Shown: positions 48,075-59,017 of the stretch, piece after piece
Numbering within the stretch: the stretch's first letter is position 1
How the letters are laid out: the number at the start of each line of letters is the position of its first letter
Assembly (NCBI GenBank): GCA_001313365.1
Contig: BBFS01000005.1
Location: 1 to 64,000 of the forward strand
Source: Paenarthrobacter nitroguajacolicus JCM 14115
GTDB taxonomy: Bacteria; Actinomycetota; Actinomycetes; Actinomycetales; Micrococcaceae
Reading direction: 5' to 3'
Length of the DNA stretch: 64,000 bases
Made by a program: the position numbers and the translations under genes
The notes under the pieces: generated by a model
The model's database searches: none
What the model saw: only the letters and a program-made list of their open reading frames with translations
Told to the model about the DNA's origin: nothing

Positions 48075-50923
48075 TCACACGGGAGCCGTGGCCGACGATT
48101 CATTCTTCGTCGCCCACGGCTCTTTTGCCGGCCGTTTAGCCAATGCCGCTGCCAGTTCGGAGCGTATGCGGGTTTCCTCCCCCCCGCTTCCCGTGGTCGG
48201 CAACCGCAGAAGACGGATCTTATGTGCACGGCAGATGGCATCTTTGAGGTCATCCCGGACTTGCTGCGCGGGATTGTTTTCGTGGTAAGCGAAACCGTCA
48301 ACTTCAATGGCCAGGACGGGCATGTTGGTGACGCGGTTATAGACCACGAAGTCCAGGCTTGCCCGGTTCTGGACAAAAGAAGCCTGTTGGGACGTGAGCA
48401 TCGCAGGATCGCGAAGCAAATTCTTCAGCAGGACCTGTGGCGCCACAGCTAAGTCGGAGAACAGTTCGTCCTCGAGGATCTCCGACAGGAGGGTCCAGAT
48501 AATATTCTCCGACGTGTACGTGGAGCTGTTCCGGAGCCGGGCGGCCAAAGGGCGCAGCAGTGCTGAGTATTCTCTGTACAGGAGGTCAAAGACGGACAGG
48601 ACGTTGCTGTCGAAGACGCCATCCTCCGGATTTCGGTAGCGAATAAAGTGCACCAGGTCTCGAAGGTGTCGGCTTTTCGGCAGCATCTCATTGTTGGTAA
48701 CAAGCACGAACCGTTTCACTGCGCGGGAGACGGCGACGTTGACGAGGTGCGGGTCATCGACGAAGCTGACGCCTTGGTGACCGCTGTTTGTCTCGTCCAG
48801 GACTGTGCTCATGATGATCACGTCCTTCTGCCGCCCTTGGAACTTGTGGACTGTGTCGGCGTGGATCCTGTTGAGCAAGGCCTCGGTTACTTTGTCCACT
48901 TGCCGTCGATACGGGGGGGTCACCACGCCGATCTGCTCGTTGCTGATACCTGAGCAGAATTGCCCGAGGACCTCCTTGGCAATAACGTCCGCTTCACGCT
49001 GGTTGGTTCGGCCCCCCGCTGTTGTGCTGCCGCATGTGGTTCCCCCTCGGCTGTCCGGACGACCACCAACGGCTGACCGCCCGACCCGCTGGAGGTGTAG
49101 GGGACCAGCCTCCCGCCGTAGAACTTCCTGTTGCAGAAGTCGATGATCGCCGGATCGCAGCGGTAATGCTCCCGAAGCATGGTGCGGGGGAAGGTCATCG
49201 CCGAACTGATCGATGATTGAGGACAGAATGTTGTGCTTCCTGTAGTCCACACTGGTGGACGGGGCCTTCTTGGAGTTCCTTGATGCTCTCTCATCGGCGA
49301 TGTGCTGCAGTTGCTGAAGGTCGCCGACCACAATGACGTTCCGGGCGCGGGAGAGTGCCAGGCCAGCGGCGAGCAGATCAACTTGGGAGGCCTCGTCAAT
49401 GATCAGGTAATCGAGGAGCTGTCCTGTAGGAACACTTCGTCGCAGGGAGTGGCACGTGCTCAGAATTACCGGGTAGTCAGCGGTGAATTCCGCGAAGGTT
49501 GACCTGTACGTGGCTTCTGAGTGGACCCGCCTGCGCGTCTGGGCGTAGCGGCTATGGAGAGATGCTTCGAGCGTCTGCCTGGAAGCCAGCCGATGCTCCT
49601 CCTCAAGACGTCCATAGTCTTCATTCGCCAGCAGCTGCCCCGCTTGATTGATACGCTCTTCAAGCTCCTTGACCTTGCTGTCATAGTAGGCGCCCTGAAG
49701 CCGCAGAACGACGTCAGTGTCGTGGGGGATCAACTCGTCCGAGTCGTCCGTATCGGAGACGAAGTCTCAGGCGGCGGAAAAGTTTTCGGACCGGTCCGGA
49801 CTCGACAGGCATGAATGCGGTATCGGCCAGGAATTCGAGGATCCGAGCGGACGGAGCACGCAGTAGCGGGACGCCTTCCAGTGCGGGCAACTCACGGGTA
49901 TCGGCCTGGAGCAGGAAATGACGCCTCTCGAGCTGGTAGCGTCGAGCTCTTGCTTCCACATGGCCAGTTGTCTGGCGGTCCCTTGCAGGGTCTGCAGGCG
50001 GCTGTCGAGTTCGGCCACATATTCTGCCGGGGGGGGTGCCTCGGCAGGCGATTGCCCGACGAATTCATCCACCGCGGCGTTCCTGGCTTCCTGCCTGGCG
50101 AAGAATTCGGCAATTTTCTCCTTCCGACCGAGGTCAGCCACCATGTGTCCGTAGCCTTCCTCGGCCAGTTTGTCCCGGACATTTTCCACGGCGGCGTTGT
50201 TGAAGGAGACGATTCCAACTCTCTGGCCCGGAACGGTAACGATGTTGGCCACAAGGTTCAGTATGGTTTGGGTTTTTCCCGTGCCGGGTGGACCGTCGAT
50301 CACCGTTATTCGATTGCTAAGTCCTTTCAGCAGAGCCTCGCGCTGGCTGATGTTTGACGAGAAAGGCAGTATCGGATGCCGCTGAATCTTCTCGGGGGGA
50401 AGTCAGGGTTTGGCGCTGGAGCAGGACTTCAAGGGCGCTTCCTGCCGGGACGCGCCTGAAGTCCTCCTATTGCCGGCGTAGCGGATCGTCCTCCCTCAGT
50501 TTCGAGGCGACGTCACGCCAATAATCCAGCACGGCCTGGGCTTCTATTTCTTCCTCGGACGGCTGGGAGATTGTTATCTGGGTGTCACGACAGGTTTCAT
50601 ATCCGGGTCCTGCGTCACCCGTGTGAAACACGCGCAACCAGGTTCCGTGGGGGGGCGAATCGAAACGGAGGACCTCGGTGACGGCCTCAAACACCTTGCC
50701 CCGCACCGTGACTGTGTCGCGCGGCTTGAGGAATATGGGCGCTGGATTTCGGAGAACAACGACCTTGTCGGCCGAGTATTTGTATGTCTTTCCGGAACTA
50801 AAGGTGATGTGCGTGAAAGCACCGGCGGGACGATACCCGGTCACCTCCGGGGGTCTTGTCATCAAGGCCATTCTGGTGACGATTCCGGACCAGAATCGCC
50901 TCGTAACGTGGATTGATCACTGT
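48075..50923 (-). CDS. SF1 superfamily helicase with DUF2726-like C-terminus (frameshifted)
   Basis: About 950 aa. The N-terminal beta-rich region (TGYRPAGAFTHITFSSGKTY) leads to the P-loop TVIDGPPGTGKTQTILNLVA and FNNAAVENVRDKLAEEGYGH. The Walker B/DEAD-like box is YLIIDEASQVDLLAAGLALS, and motifs V-VI are ADTVHKFQGRQKDVIIMSTV and HLVNVAVSRAVKRFVLVTNN. The C-terminus DFVVYNRVTNMPVLAIEVDG has the DUF2726/PD-(D/E)XK form. It would translocate on nucleic acid and possibly cut it. Frame changes near 50,870, 50,400, 49,790, 49,200, 49,015. The start may be GTG 50,923 or ATG 50,871. Confidence 0.75.
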
Positions 50924-51049
50924 GCTTCCCCCCCCAAATTCATCTGCACCGTTGCACTACCGACGTTACAGAACTGTCCGCTGCGACAAGAGTCTTTGGA
51001 ACCAGAAAGGAAAACTCCAGCGTTGCGGGGAACGAAGAACCTGCGGTAT

Positions 51050-51065
51050 GTTACTGATCAGTAAC
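51050..51065. promoter_or_regulatory. 16-bp perfect palindrome upstream of acyl-CoA dehydrogenase
   Basis: GTTACTGATCAGTAAC, a perfect palindrome within a promoter region 103 bp before the start codon. Symmetrical sites of this length are typical operators of TetR-family regulators of lipid metabolism. No regulator gene is in view. Confidence 0.5.
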
Positions 51066-51167
51066 TTACTACTCGCCGGTAACTTGGCCGCCCTGGCGCC
51101 CCTTGGGTTCAGCGCGGTTGGTCCGGATCTGACGTGGTCGCAGGTGACCACCCTTGAAGGAGCGAAT

Positions 51168-52358
51168 ATGTCCAACGCTGCATTCGACGCCGCAAACCTT
51201 CCGTATGCCGACGGCGACTTCTATGCCTTTGAGCAGATGCTGACAGAAAAAGAGCAAGATCGCCTGGCGGAGGTCCGCGAATTTCTTACACGTGAGGTCA
51301 AACCCATCGCGGTGGATTGCTGGAACCGTGGCGAGTTTCCGATGGATCTCATTCCCAAGCTCGGCGAACTGGACCTTGTCAGTCCCGTCCGCCGCCAGGG
51401 GTACTCCAACTTGTTCGCCGGCATGCTCCACGCCGAAGTGACCCGTGCGGATGCTTCGATTGCAACCTTTATGGGTGTCCACGACGGCCTCTTCACGGGC
51501 TCGATTGAAGCCCTCGCATCGCAAGAGCAGAAGGATGCCTGGCTGCCGGACATTTATTCACTGAAGAAGATCGGCGCCTTCGGGCTGACCGAGCCGCTGG
51601 GTGGCTCGGACGTAGCAGGTGGAACGCGCACCACCGCCCGGCGCGACGGTGATAACTGGATACTCAATGGCGCCAAGCGCTGGATCGGCAACGCCACGTT
51701 CTCCGATTGGGTGGTCATCTACGCCAAGGACTTGGCAGACAACCAGGTCAAGGCGTTCCTGGTGGACACTTCGCTGCCCGGCTACTCGGCCACCAAGATT
51801 GAAAACAAAATCTCCCTGCGTACTGTGCAGAATGCGGACATCGTTCTTGACGATGTGGTGGTTCCGGACTTCTTCAAGCTCGCCAACGGCAACAGCTTCC
51901 GCGACACAAACAAGGTCCTCAAAGTAACCCGCCTGGCCGTCGCGTGGCAGGCCGTGGGGGCTGCAGATGGCTGCCTTCGATGTCGCCCGCAGCTACGCCG
52001 TGGAGCGTCAGCAGTTCGGGCGTCCGCTTGCAGCGTTCCAGTTGGTGCAAAACCAACTGGTGCAGATCCTCGGAAACACTGTGGCCTCCATGGGCATGAT
52101 GGTTCGTCTGGCCCAACTCGAAGACGCCGGAGTGGCCAAGGACGAGCAGTCAGCCCTGGCAAAGGCCTTCACTACGGCGCGCATGCGCGAAAGCGTCGCC
52201 CTGGGACGCAGCATCCTGGGCGGCAATGGCATCGTCACGGACTACGGCATGGCCAAGATCTTCTCGGATGCCGAGCCATCTACTCCTACGAGGGCACACA
52301 CGAGATCAACACCTTGGTGACCGGACGTGCCATCACAGGCGTTTCGGCCATCGTCTAG
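51168..52358 (+). CDS. Acyl-CoA dehydrogenase (frameshifted)
   Basis: About 397 aa. ATG 51,168 follows GAAGGAG. N-terminal MLTEKEQDRLAEVREFLTRE, FAD-domain FGLTEPLGGSDVAGGTRTTA, middle beta domain WIGNATFSDWVVIYAKDLAD, and the C-terminal helices with ARSYAVERQQFGRPLAAFQL, VALGRSILGGNGI and YSYEGTHEINTLVTGRAITG. The catalytic Glu of the YEGT motif is present. It introduces a double bond into acyl-CoA; the EGTHEIN tail suggests a glutaryl- or short/branched-chain type. Frame changes near 51,960 (GGGG run) and 52,275. Confidence 0.88.
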   Translation: MSNAAFDAANLPYADGDFYAFEQMLTEKEQDRLAEVREFLTREVKPIAVDCWNRGEFPMDLIPKLGELDLVSPVRRQGYSNLFAGMLHAEVTRADASIATFMGVHDGLFTGSIEALASQEQKDAWLPDIYSLKKIGAFGLTEPLGGSDVAGGTRTTARRDGDNWILNGAKRWIGNATFSDWVVIYAKDLADNQVKAFLVDTSLPGYSATKIENKISLRTVQNADIVLDDVVVPDFFKLANGNSFRDTNKVLKVTRLAVAWQAVGAADGCLRCRPQLRRGASAVRASACSVPVGAKPTGADPRKHCGLHGHDGSSGPTRRRRSGQGRAVSPGKGLHYGAHARKRRPGTQHPGRQWHRHGLRHGQDLLGCRAIYSYEGTHEINTLVTGRAITGVSAIV

Positions 52359-52427
52359 AACATTCGCTGACCTGGCGGGGAGATACGGCGGGAACGCGGC
52401 GGGGGACTTGGACGTTGCCGGGGGGGC

Positions 52428-52927
52428 TCAGTGGAGCGGCAGCAGTATGGATGGCCGCATGTCCGATACGAAGCCCAACGGATTGACGTAGTCCTCGCCG
52501 CGCCGCACCCCCCCAATGCAGGCAGGTGGCGCTGCTGCAGTGGCCGGGTTCCAGGGTGCCGATGACCTGTCCCTTGCGGACAGCGTCACCTGTTTTCAAT
52601 TCGCTGGTCACAGGTTCGAAGCTGCTCTTGAGGCCACTGCCTTGCTCGATGGCTAGTACCGGACGGTCAACTACGACGCCGGAAAAGGTCACCACGCCAT
52701 CAGACGGCGCGGTGACGGGAGCGCCGTCGTGAGTTGGCCCCAGGTCCACCCCCCCGATGCCCGCTGAGCCACGGTTTTTCCGGGGGGGATCGAACGTCCG
52801 CAGGACGGAAGGCTTGGGGGGAGAGTGGCCAACTCCACTGTGGTTCGGCTGGAGCAGCTGCGCCTGCGCTGCCAGTAACGACGGTGGAGACAAGAAGTGT
52901 GGTCAATGTGAGCTTGAAAACGGTCAT
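52428..52927 (-). CDS. Secreted M23-type peptidase-like protein (frameshifted)
   Basis: About 166 aa. ATG 52,927. Signal peptide (TVFKLTLTTLLVSTVVTGSA) cleaved near AGAAAPA. The M23 (LytM) fold has GHRGVDLG (first metal ligands H..D) and ends ATCLHWGVRR. The usual second ligand pair H-x-H is here C-L-H, a variant seen in actinobacterial homologues, so activity is uncertain. It should face the cell wall. Frame changes near 52,870, 52,780, 52,750 and 52,500. Confidence 0.7.
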
Positions 52928-53340
52928 GGAACCAGCCTCCCGGGGGCAACCCCCCCGGCGGCGCGATACGTTGACTGCCGTATGTGACAACGGGTGGTTT
53001 CCCGCGGTCAAATCGGTGGGGTCGCTGTAGTACACTTGGTGGAGCAGTTTGCTGTGCCCTCAAGCTTGTTCAGGAGCATGTCTCATTCAGATATGTGAGG
53101 GTCCCAGGCTGACTACGCGTATCCAGCCCTCCACCAGCTAAGCCTCAAGGCTTTATGCTGCGGAGGATTGCGCCTCTTGCGGTCCGGCCGAGCTCAGGCT
53201 CCGTGCCGGATGAGAAGTGCAATGGATGCCAGGAGCCACGCCCAACCGGGCAAAGGCTAAACAACCGTCAACTATTGGCAGGGTAAGAGCAGCCCCCCCA
53301 TGGGCTCTCTCATGAATGACCTGCCGGAAGGAGCGTCGGC
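52928..53340 (+). promoter_or_regulatory. Intergenic leader before rpsB
   Basis: 413 bp without a gene. The first part must hold the promoter of the reverse M23 gene (a TTGACT box at 52,970). A TACACT sequence near 53,031 is a plausible -10 for the forward transcript, giving about 300 nt of untranslated leader with short repeats of GAG/CTC. Ribosomal protein operons often carry leaders that the protein binds for feedback, but no defined S2-binding fold is visible. GGAAGGAG precedes the rpsB ATG. Confidence 0.4.
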
Positions 53341-54212
53341 ATGCCCGTCGTAACTATGCGCCAGCTGCTTGACAGCGGCGTCCACTTTGGACACCAGACC
53401 CGTCGTTGGAACCCGAAGATGAAGCGCTTCATCTTCACGGAGCGCAACGGCATCTACATCATTGACCTCCAGCAGTCGCTGTCCTACATCGACCGCGCCT
53501 ACGAGTTCGTCAAGGCTACTGTCGCCCACGGCGCACCGTCCTGTTCGTTGGCACCAAGAAGCAGGCTCAGGAAGCAATTGCCGAGCAGGCTACCCGCGTT
53601 GGCCAGCCGTATGTCAACCAGCGTTGGTTGGGCGGTATGCTCACCAACTTCCAGACCGTCGCCAAGCGTATCCAGCGCATGAAGGAACTCGAAGAGATCA
53701 ACTTCGACGACGTCGCCGGCTCGGCTTACACCAAGAAGGAGCTCCTGCTCCTCAAGCGTGAACTCACCAAGCTTGAATCCAACCTCGGTGGTATCCGCAA
53801 CCTGACCAAGGCTCCCTCGGTTCTCTGGGTTGTTGACACCAAGAAGGAACACCTTGCTGTTGACGAAGCCAAGAAGCTGAACATCCCGGTTGTTGCCATC
53901 CTGGACACCAACTGCGATCCCGACGAAGTTGACTTCCCGATCCCGGGTAACGACGACGCCATCCGCTCCGTCAACCTGCTCACCCGCGTTGTTGCCGACG
54001 CCGTAGCTGAGGGCCTCATCGCCCGCAACCAGCGCGCAACGGGCACCACCGAAGCTCCGGAAGAGCCGCTGGCTGAGTGGGAGCGCGAGCTCCTCGAAGG
54101 CAGCAAGGCCGAAGAAGCAGCGGCAACCGAGGCTCCGGCAGCAGAAGCTCCCGCAGCCGAGGCTCCCGAAGCAACTGAAGCTGCAGCCGGCGAAGCCGAA
54201 GCAGCCAAGTAA
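53341..54212 (+). CDS. rpsB: 30S ribosomal protein S2 (frameshifted)
   Basis: About 290 aa, including an Ala/Glu-rich C-terminal extension common in actinobacteria. Starts [36 protein letters not shown]. Near 53,532 one G is missing (expected GGCGGCACC); then [40 protein letters not shown] and [20 protein letters not shown]. An essential ribosomal protein cannot really carry this break, so it is a sequence error. First gene of the rpsB-tsf unit. Confidence 0.97.
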
Positions 54213-54333
54213 ATCTGGACCTTCCCTGATGCTGGATACAGCGTCAGGGGCAACTGACAGGATGGCGGCTCACACGGTGGGCTGCCGTCCTGTCAGTCCG
54301 TAAACACACAAATTTCTAGACAGAGGGGTTCAC

Positions 54334-55170
54334 ATGGCGAACTACACTGCTGCTGACATCAAGGCCCTGCGCGAGCGCACCGGCGCCGGCATGATGGACG
54401 TCAAGAAGGCTCTTGACGAAGCCAACGGTGACGCTGAGAAGGCCATCGAGATCATCCGCATCAAGGGCCTCAAGGGTGCTACCAAGCGCGAAGGCCGTTC
54501 CACCGCTGAAGGCCTGGTTGCTGCCAAGGTCAACGGCGGCGTCGGCGTAATGATCGAGGTCAACTGCGAGACTGACTTCGTCGCCAAGGCTGACAAGTTC
54601 ATCCAGCTGGCCGAGAAGGTCCTCAACGTTGCAGTCGAGTCCGGTGCAGCCGACCTCGAGACCCTGCTGGCCACCGAGGTCGACGGCAAGCCGTTGTCCG
54701 AGGTTGTTGTCGAAGAGGGCGCAGTCCTCGGCGAGAAGGTTGTTGTCCGCCGTATCTCCCGCGTTGAGGGCACCACGGTTGACGCTTACCTGCACAAGAC
54801 GTCCAAGGACCTCCCGGCTCAGGTCGGCGTCCTGTTCGCTGTCGACGGTGAAGGCGAAGCCGCTGCCACCGCCGCGCACGACATCGCTGTCCACGTTGCA
54901 GCCATGGCTCCGAACTACCTGACCCGCGACGACGTCCCGGCCGAACTGGTCGAATCCGAGCGCCGCATCGCCGAAGAGACCGCAAAGGCTGAAGGCAAGC
55001 CCGAAGCTGCTCTTTCCAAGATCGTGGAAGGCCGCGTGACGGGCTTCTACAAGGGTGAAGTTCTGGTTGACCAGGCATTCGCCAAGGACTCCAAGAAGAC
55101 AGTTGCACAGGTCCTCGAGGAAGCCGGCGTGAAGGCTACCGCAGTAACCCGTTTCCGCGTCGGAAACTAG
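54334..55170 (+). CDS. tsf: Elongation factor Ts
   Basis: 278 aa, intact. Starts ANYTAADIKALRERTGAGMM, with the signature MDVKKALDEANGDAEKAIEI and the core motif NCETDFVAKADKFIQLAEKV. Catalyses GDP-GTP exchange on EF-Tu. ATG 54,334; no frame change is seen. Follows rpsB by about 120 bases and is followed by a strong terminator. Confidence 0.98.
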   Translation: MANYTAADIKALRERTGAGMMDVKKALDEANGDAEKAIEIIRIKGLKGATKREGRSTAEGLVAAKVNGGVGVMIEVNCETDFVAKADKFIQLAEKVLNVAVESGAADLETLLATEVDGKPLSEVVVEEGAVLGEKVVVRRISRVEGTTVDAYLHKTSKDLPAQVGVLFAVDGEGEAAATAAHDIAVHVAAMAPNYLTRDDVPAELVESERRIAEETAKAEGKPEAALSKIVEGRVTGFYKGEVLVDQAFAKDSKKTVAQVLEEAGVKATAVTRFRVGN

Positions 55171-55180
55171 TAATTCATGA

Positions 55181-55220
55181 AAAGGGGGGGTGGTCACTTC
55201 GGTGGCCGCCCCCCCTTTTT
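55181..55220 (+). terminator. Rho-independent terminator after tsf
   Basis: GGGGGGGTGGTCAC pairs with GTGGCCGCCCCCCC (two G-T pairs) around a TTCG loop and is followed by CTTTTT. A textbook intrinsic terminator ending the rpsB-tsf unit. Both arms show the seven-base run. Confidence 0.93.
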
Positions 55221-55297
55221 CATGCACCCGTCCGGGTAGTACCTGCGCGGACCCACAGCACGATAATCTAGCCAGAGTCCACCAACGGGAAGGCACC

Positions 55298-56035
<738 letters not shown>

Positions 56036-56151
56036 CAAGGGCTAGGATATTTCTAGGACCGTCCGCCCCTGGTGGCGGATCTTTACTGTGCATTGATTTA
56101 CTGTGCATTGCCGCCTGCAGTTGGGTAGCAACTATTTCTGAGGAGAAACCC

Positions 56152-56715
56152 GTGATCGAAGAGACCTTGCTCGAAGCCGGCGAGAAGATGGATAAGGCGG
56201 TGGAGGTAGCCAAGGACGATTTCGCGTCGATCCGCACTGGCCGGGCCAACCCCCCCGCCCTGTACAACAAGGTGATCGTCGAGTACTACGGCACACCTAC
56301 TCCGCTTCAACAGCTGGCCTCCTTCGGTGTGCCTGATGCCCGGACCATCCTGATCACCCCCCCTTACGACAAGACAGCGCTGCGCGACATTGAGAAGGCA
56401 CTGAGCGACTCTGAGGTTGGCGCCAACCCTTCAAACGACGGCAACGTCATCCGCGTGACCATCCCGGAGCTCACCAAGGAGCGCCGCAAGGAGTACGTGA
56501 AGATCGTCAAGGGCAAGGGTGAGGACGCGAAGGTATCCATCCGAAGCATCCGCCGTAAGGCCAAGGACTCCCTGGACAAGCTCGTCAAAGACGGCGAAGC
56601 CGGAGAAGACGAGGGTGCACGCGCTGAGAAGGAACTCGACGCCCTGACCAAGCAGCACGTGGACAGCATCGACGAACTGCTCAAGCGCAAGGAAGCCGAG
56701 CTGCTCGAGGTCTGA
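56152..56715 (+). CDS. frr: Ribosome recycling factor
   Basis: 187 aa, two longer than its usual 185. [60 protein letters not shown] and the C-terminal coiled coil. The two extra prolines, in ANPPA and in ITPPY, both come from seven-C runs where one Pro codon fewer is expected. It splits post-termination ribosomes together with EF-G. GTG start at 56,152; the stop TGA shares a base with the cdsA ATG. Confidence 0.97.
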   Translation: MIEETLLEAGEKMDKAVEVAKDDFASIRTGRANPPALYNKVIVEYYGTPTPLQQLASFGVPDARTILITPPYDKTALRDIEKALSDSEVGANPSNDGNVIRVTIPELTKERRKEYVKIVKGKGEDAKVSIRSIRRKAKDSLDKLVKDGEAGEDEGARAEKELDALTKQHVDSIDELLKRKEAELLEV

Positions 56716-57658
56716 TGAACCAGGCTGAGCCGGCACCCGCTGAGCGGGTCCCGACACGCGATACCCCCAAGCGCGTCAGGCGCGTGCGGAAGAACCCCCC
56801 CACACCCAAGGCAGGCCGGAATCTTCCGGCGGCCATCGGCGTCGGGCTTGCCATGCTTCTGGCCGTTTTGGTGGATTGCTTTTCCTCCCGCTGGGATTCG
56901 TCCTGCTCACTACTGCTTTCGCGGTACTGGGTGTTTGGGAGGTTTTCCGGGCGCTTGAAGCGCAGGGAACCAGGATGCCGATCGTTCCCGTGATGATCGG
57001 CAGCCTGGTGATGCCGGTGTCGGCCTACTTTGGCGGACTTGAGGGTTTGCTTTTCACTATGACGGCGAGTTCGGTGGCGGTTTTGCTGTGGCGCTCCATC
57101 GAGAGCGCTGCGGGGGGGCGCCGCGCAGCGTGTTTGCCGGCGTTTTCACCCTGGCTTGGATTCCGTTCCTCATCAGCTTCGCGGCATTGCCGCTCCACGC
57201 CACCGGTGGTGCCACCCCCGTTCGGCTTTTGGCCGAACGGGATACCCGACGGCGCGTGGCAGATAGCGACTTTGTTGCTGTTGGTGGTCTCGAATGACAC
57301 GTTCGGCTACATCGTTGGTGCTACTTTCGGTAAGCACCCCATGGCCCCCAAGATCAGCCCCAAGAAGTCCTGGGAGGGCTTCGCGGGATCAGTGGGCGGG
57401 GGGGCCATGGTCATCGGCGTCCTTGCCTGCATCTTCCTGCTCGACAAGCCTTGGTGGGTGGGCCTTGTGCTGGCCGTGGGCATGGTCGCCGCATCAACCG
57501 CCGGAGACCTCGCCGAGTCCATGGTCAAACGCGAACTTGGCGTCAAGGACATGAGCAGCATCTTGCCCGGCCACGGTGGCGTGATGGACCGCTTGGACTC
57601 CATCGTGTTCGCAGCCCCTGTAGCCTATGTTCTGTTCGCGCTGCTGAGCGGCGTCTGA
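56715..57658 (+). CDS. cdsA: Phosphatidate cytidylyltransferase (frameshifted)
   Basis: About 310 aa. A basic N-terminus (RVRRVRKNPPTPKAG) precedes eight or so helices. The family signature is visible near the C-terminus: SPKKSWEGFAGSVGG, then STAGDLAESMVKRELGVKDM and SILPGHGGVMDRLDSI. The last is the S-x8-K-R-x4-K-D-x5-H-G-G-x2-D-R-x-D block of CdsA. It makes CDP-diacylglycerol for phospholipid synthesis. Frame changes near 56,870, 57,110 and 57,222; two of the G runs add residues. Confidence 0.92.
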
Positions 57659-57678
57659 CAACCAATGAAGGAAAATTA

Positions 57679-58261
57679 GTGGCCTTGGATATTCGACGCC
57701 AGATTCCCGCAACGTTCGATCGCGTGGAGCGGAGCAAGTACGGCTATAACGCCAAGCAAGTGGATGAGTTCCTCCAGCGAGCCAGGACGTCGTTTGAGAA
57801 TCCTGTGGGCACGGCCGACCAAGTGGCCAGCGTAGATGTACGTGCTGTGGCTTTCGACCCCGTCAAGGGCGGCTACGACGCCAACAGTGTGGATGCTGCG
57901 CTGGACCGGCTGGAGGACGCGTTTGCGCGTCGGGAGAGGGACGAGCTCATCAGCCAGCAGGGCGAAGAGGCCTGGCTGCGCGAGATCGGCAAGCTCTCCG
58001 GCATCCTGCGCGGCAGGCTGCACCGCCCTGACGGCGAGCGCTTCCGGCGCCCGTCCGCGAAAAGGACCCGCAGCTACAACGTCCAGGATGTCGATGCGTT
58101 GTGCGCCGAGCTTATTGGGTACCTCGAGCACGATCAGCCTTGAGCGTAGACACAGTGCGGCGTGCTGTTTTCCGTGCGGCCAAGGGCGCCGATGCTACGA
58201 AGAGGCCCAGGTAGATGCCTTTCTCGCCCGTGTTGTAGAGCTCATGGCGGCCATCGATTAG
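57679..58261 (+). CDS. DivIVA-domain protein (frameshifted)
   Basis: About 194 aa. GTG 57,679 follows GAAGG. ATFDRVERSKYGYNAKQVDE with FLQRART, then FDPVKGGYDANSVDAALDRL, and after a shift near 58,135 the third repeat YEEAQVDAFLARVVELMAAI. These are three DivIVA-type GY-x-x-x-x-VD repeats as found in actinobacterial septum-associated proteins. It probably associates with the membrane at poles or septa. Its stop overlaps the convergent gene by four bases. Confidence 0.8.
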
Positions 58262-58968
58262 TTCGAAGGGCGGGCTAATGCGGGGGTGGGGGAGATTGGC
58301 TGGTTGATCTTCCACACCGCGTAATACCGGCGCCCGCCGCGGACCATGGTGACTGCGAAAAAGGCCAGTGCGGCCACCACAGCCACGCTGATTGAGACGG
58401 GCGTGGGCACCTGAAGGACAGTCAAGACAGAGCCGATCAGCAGTGCAAGCAACGCCGAGTTGGCCGTCATGATGAACATCATGCTGCTGCCTGCTACTTG
58501 GCTGAATGAGCCCCGCCCGCCCAGGAAGTAGTACGTCTGCTCCGAGCCTGCCTCGTCGTCGTGGTAGCCCGCCATCAAGTAGCGCGCCATGCCGGGATCC
58601 AGTTCGACGTAGGCGGCACGCAACCTGTTCATGGCGAGGACGTACATGAGGTCCTCCATGCCGACGTTCAAGACCCGGATCTGTGTTAGCAGTCCTACGA
58701 CGACGTCGATGCTGAGTATCGTCAGCGCGAAGGCCCTGAAGTCATCTGAAAATTGGGTAGCGTTACCAACAAGCGCCACACTGAGCAGGCTTGCCGAGGT
58801 AAACGTCAGGAACATGCTGATGCGGGTGAGGACTTCGCCTTGGGTGGTACTCCTTGAAGCGAGCAGGCTCCAGTGCTCCGTGGCCAGCAATTGCGCCCGG
58901 ACACTGGGAGATAGCTCCGTCGTGGGCGCCGGCGGTTCGGGACCCGCTGCACCCGCTTCATCGGACAT
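58258..58968 (-). CDS. Predicted four-helix membrane protein, 236 aa
   Basis: ATG 58,968. A Pro/Glu-rich N-terminus and SPSVRAQLLATEHWSLLASR come first. Four hydrophobic segments follow, the clearest being SMMFIMTANSALLALLIGSV and VSISVAVVAALAFFAVTMVR. The pattern NVGMEDLMYVLAMNRLRAAY occurs in actinobacterial membrane proteins of unknown function. No catalytic motif. Complete reading frame without interruption. Confidence 0.65.
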   Translation of the reverse strand: MSDEAGAAGPEPPAPTTELSPSVRAQLLATEHWSLLASRSTTQGEVLTRISMFLTFTSASLLSVALVGNATQFSDDFRAFALTILSIDVVVGLLTQIRVLNVGMEDLMYVLAMNRLRAAYVELDPGMARYLMAGYHDDEAGSEQTYYFLGGRGSFSQVAGSSMMFIMTANSALLALLIGSVLTVLQVPTPVSISVAVVAALAFFAVTMVRGGRRYYAVWKINQPISPTPALARPSN

Positions 58969-59017
58969 GGCGTCATTGTCCACCCTGTAGGGGGCCGCGG
59001 ACAACGGCTTGCTGCCG

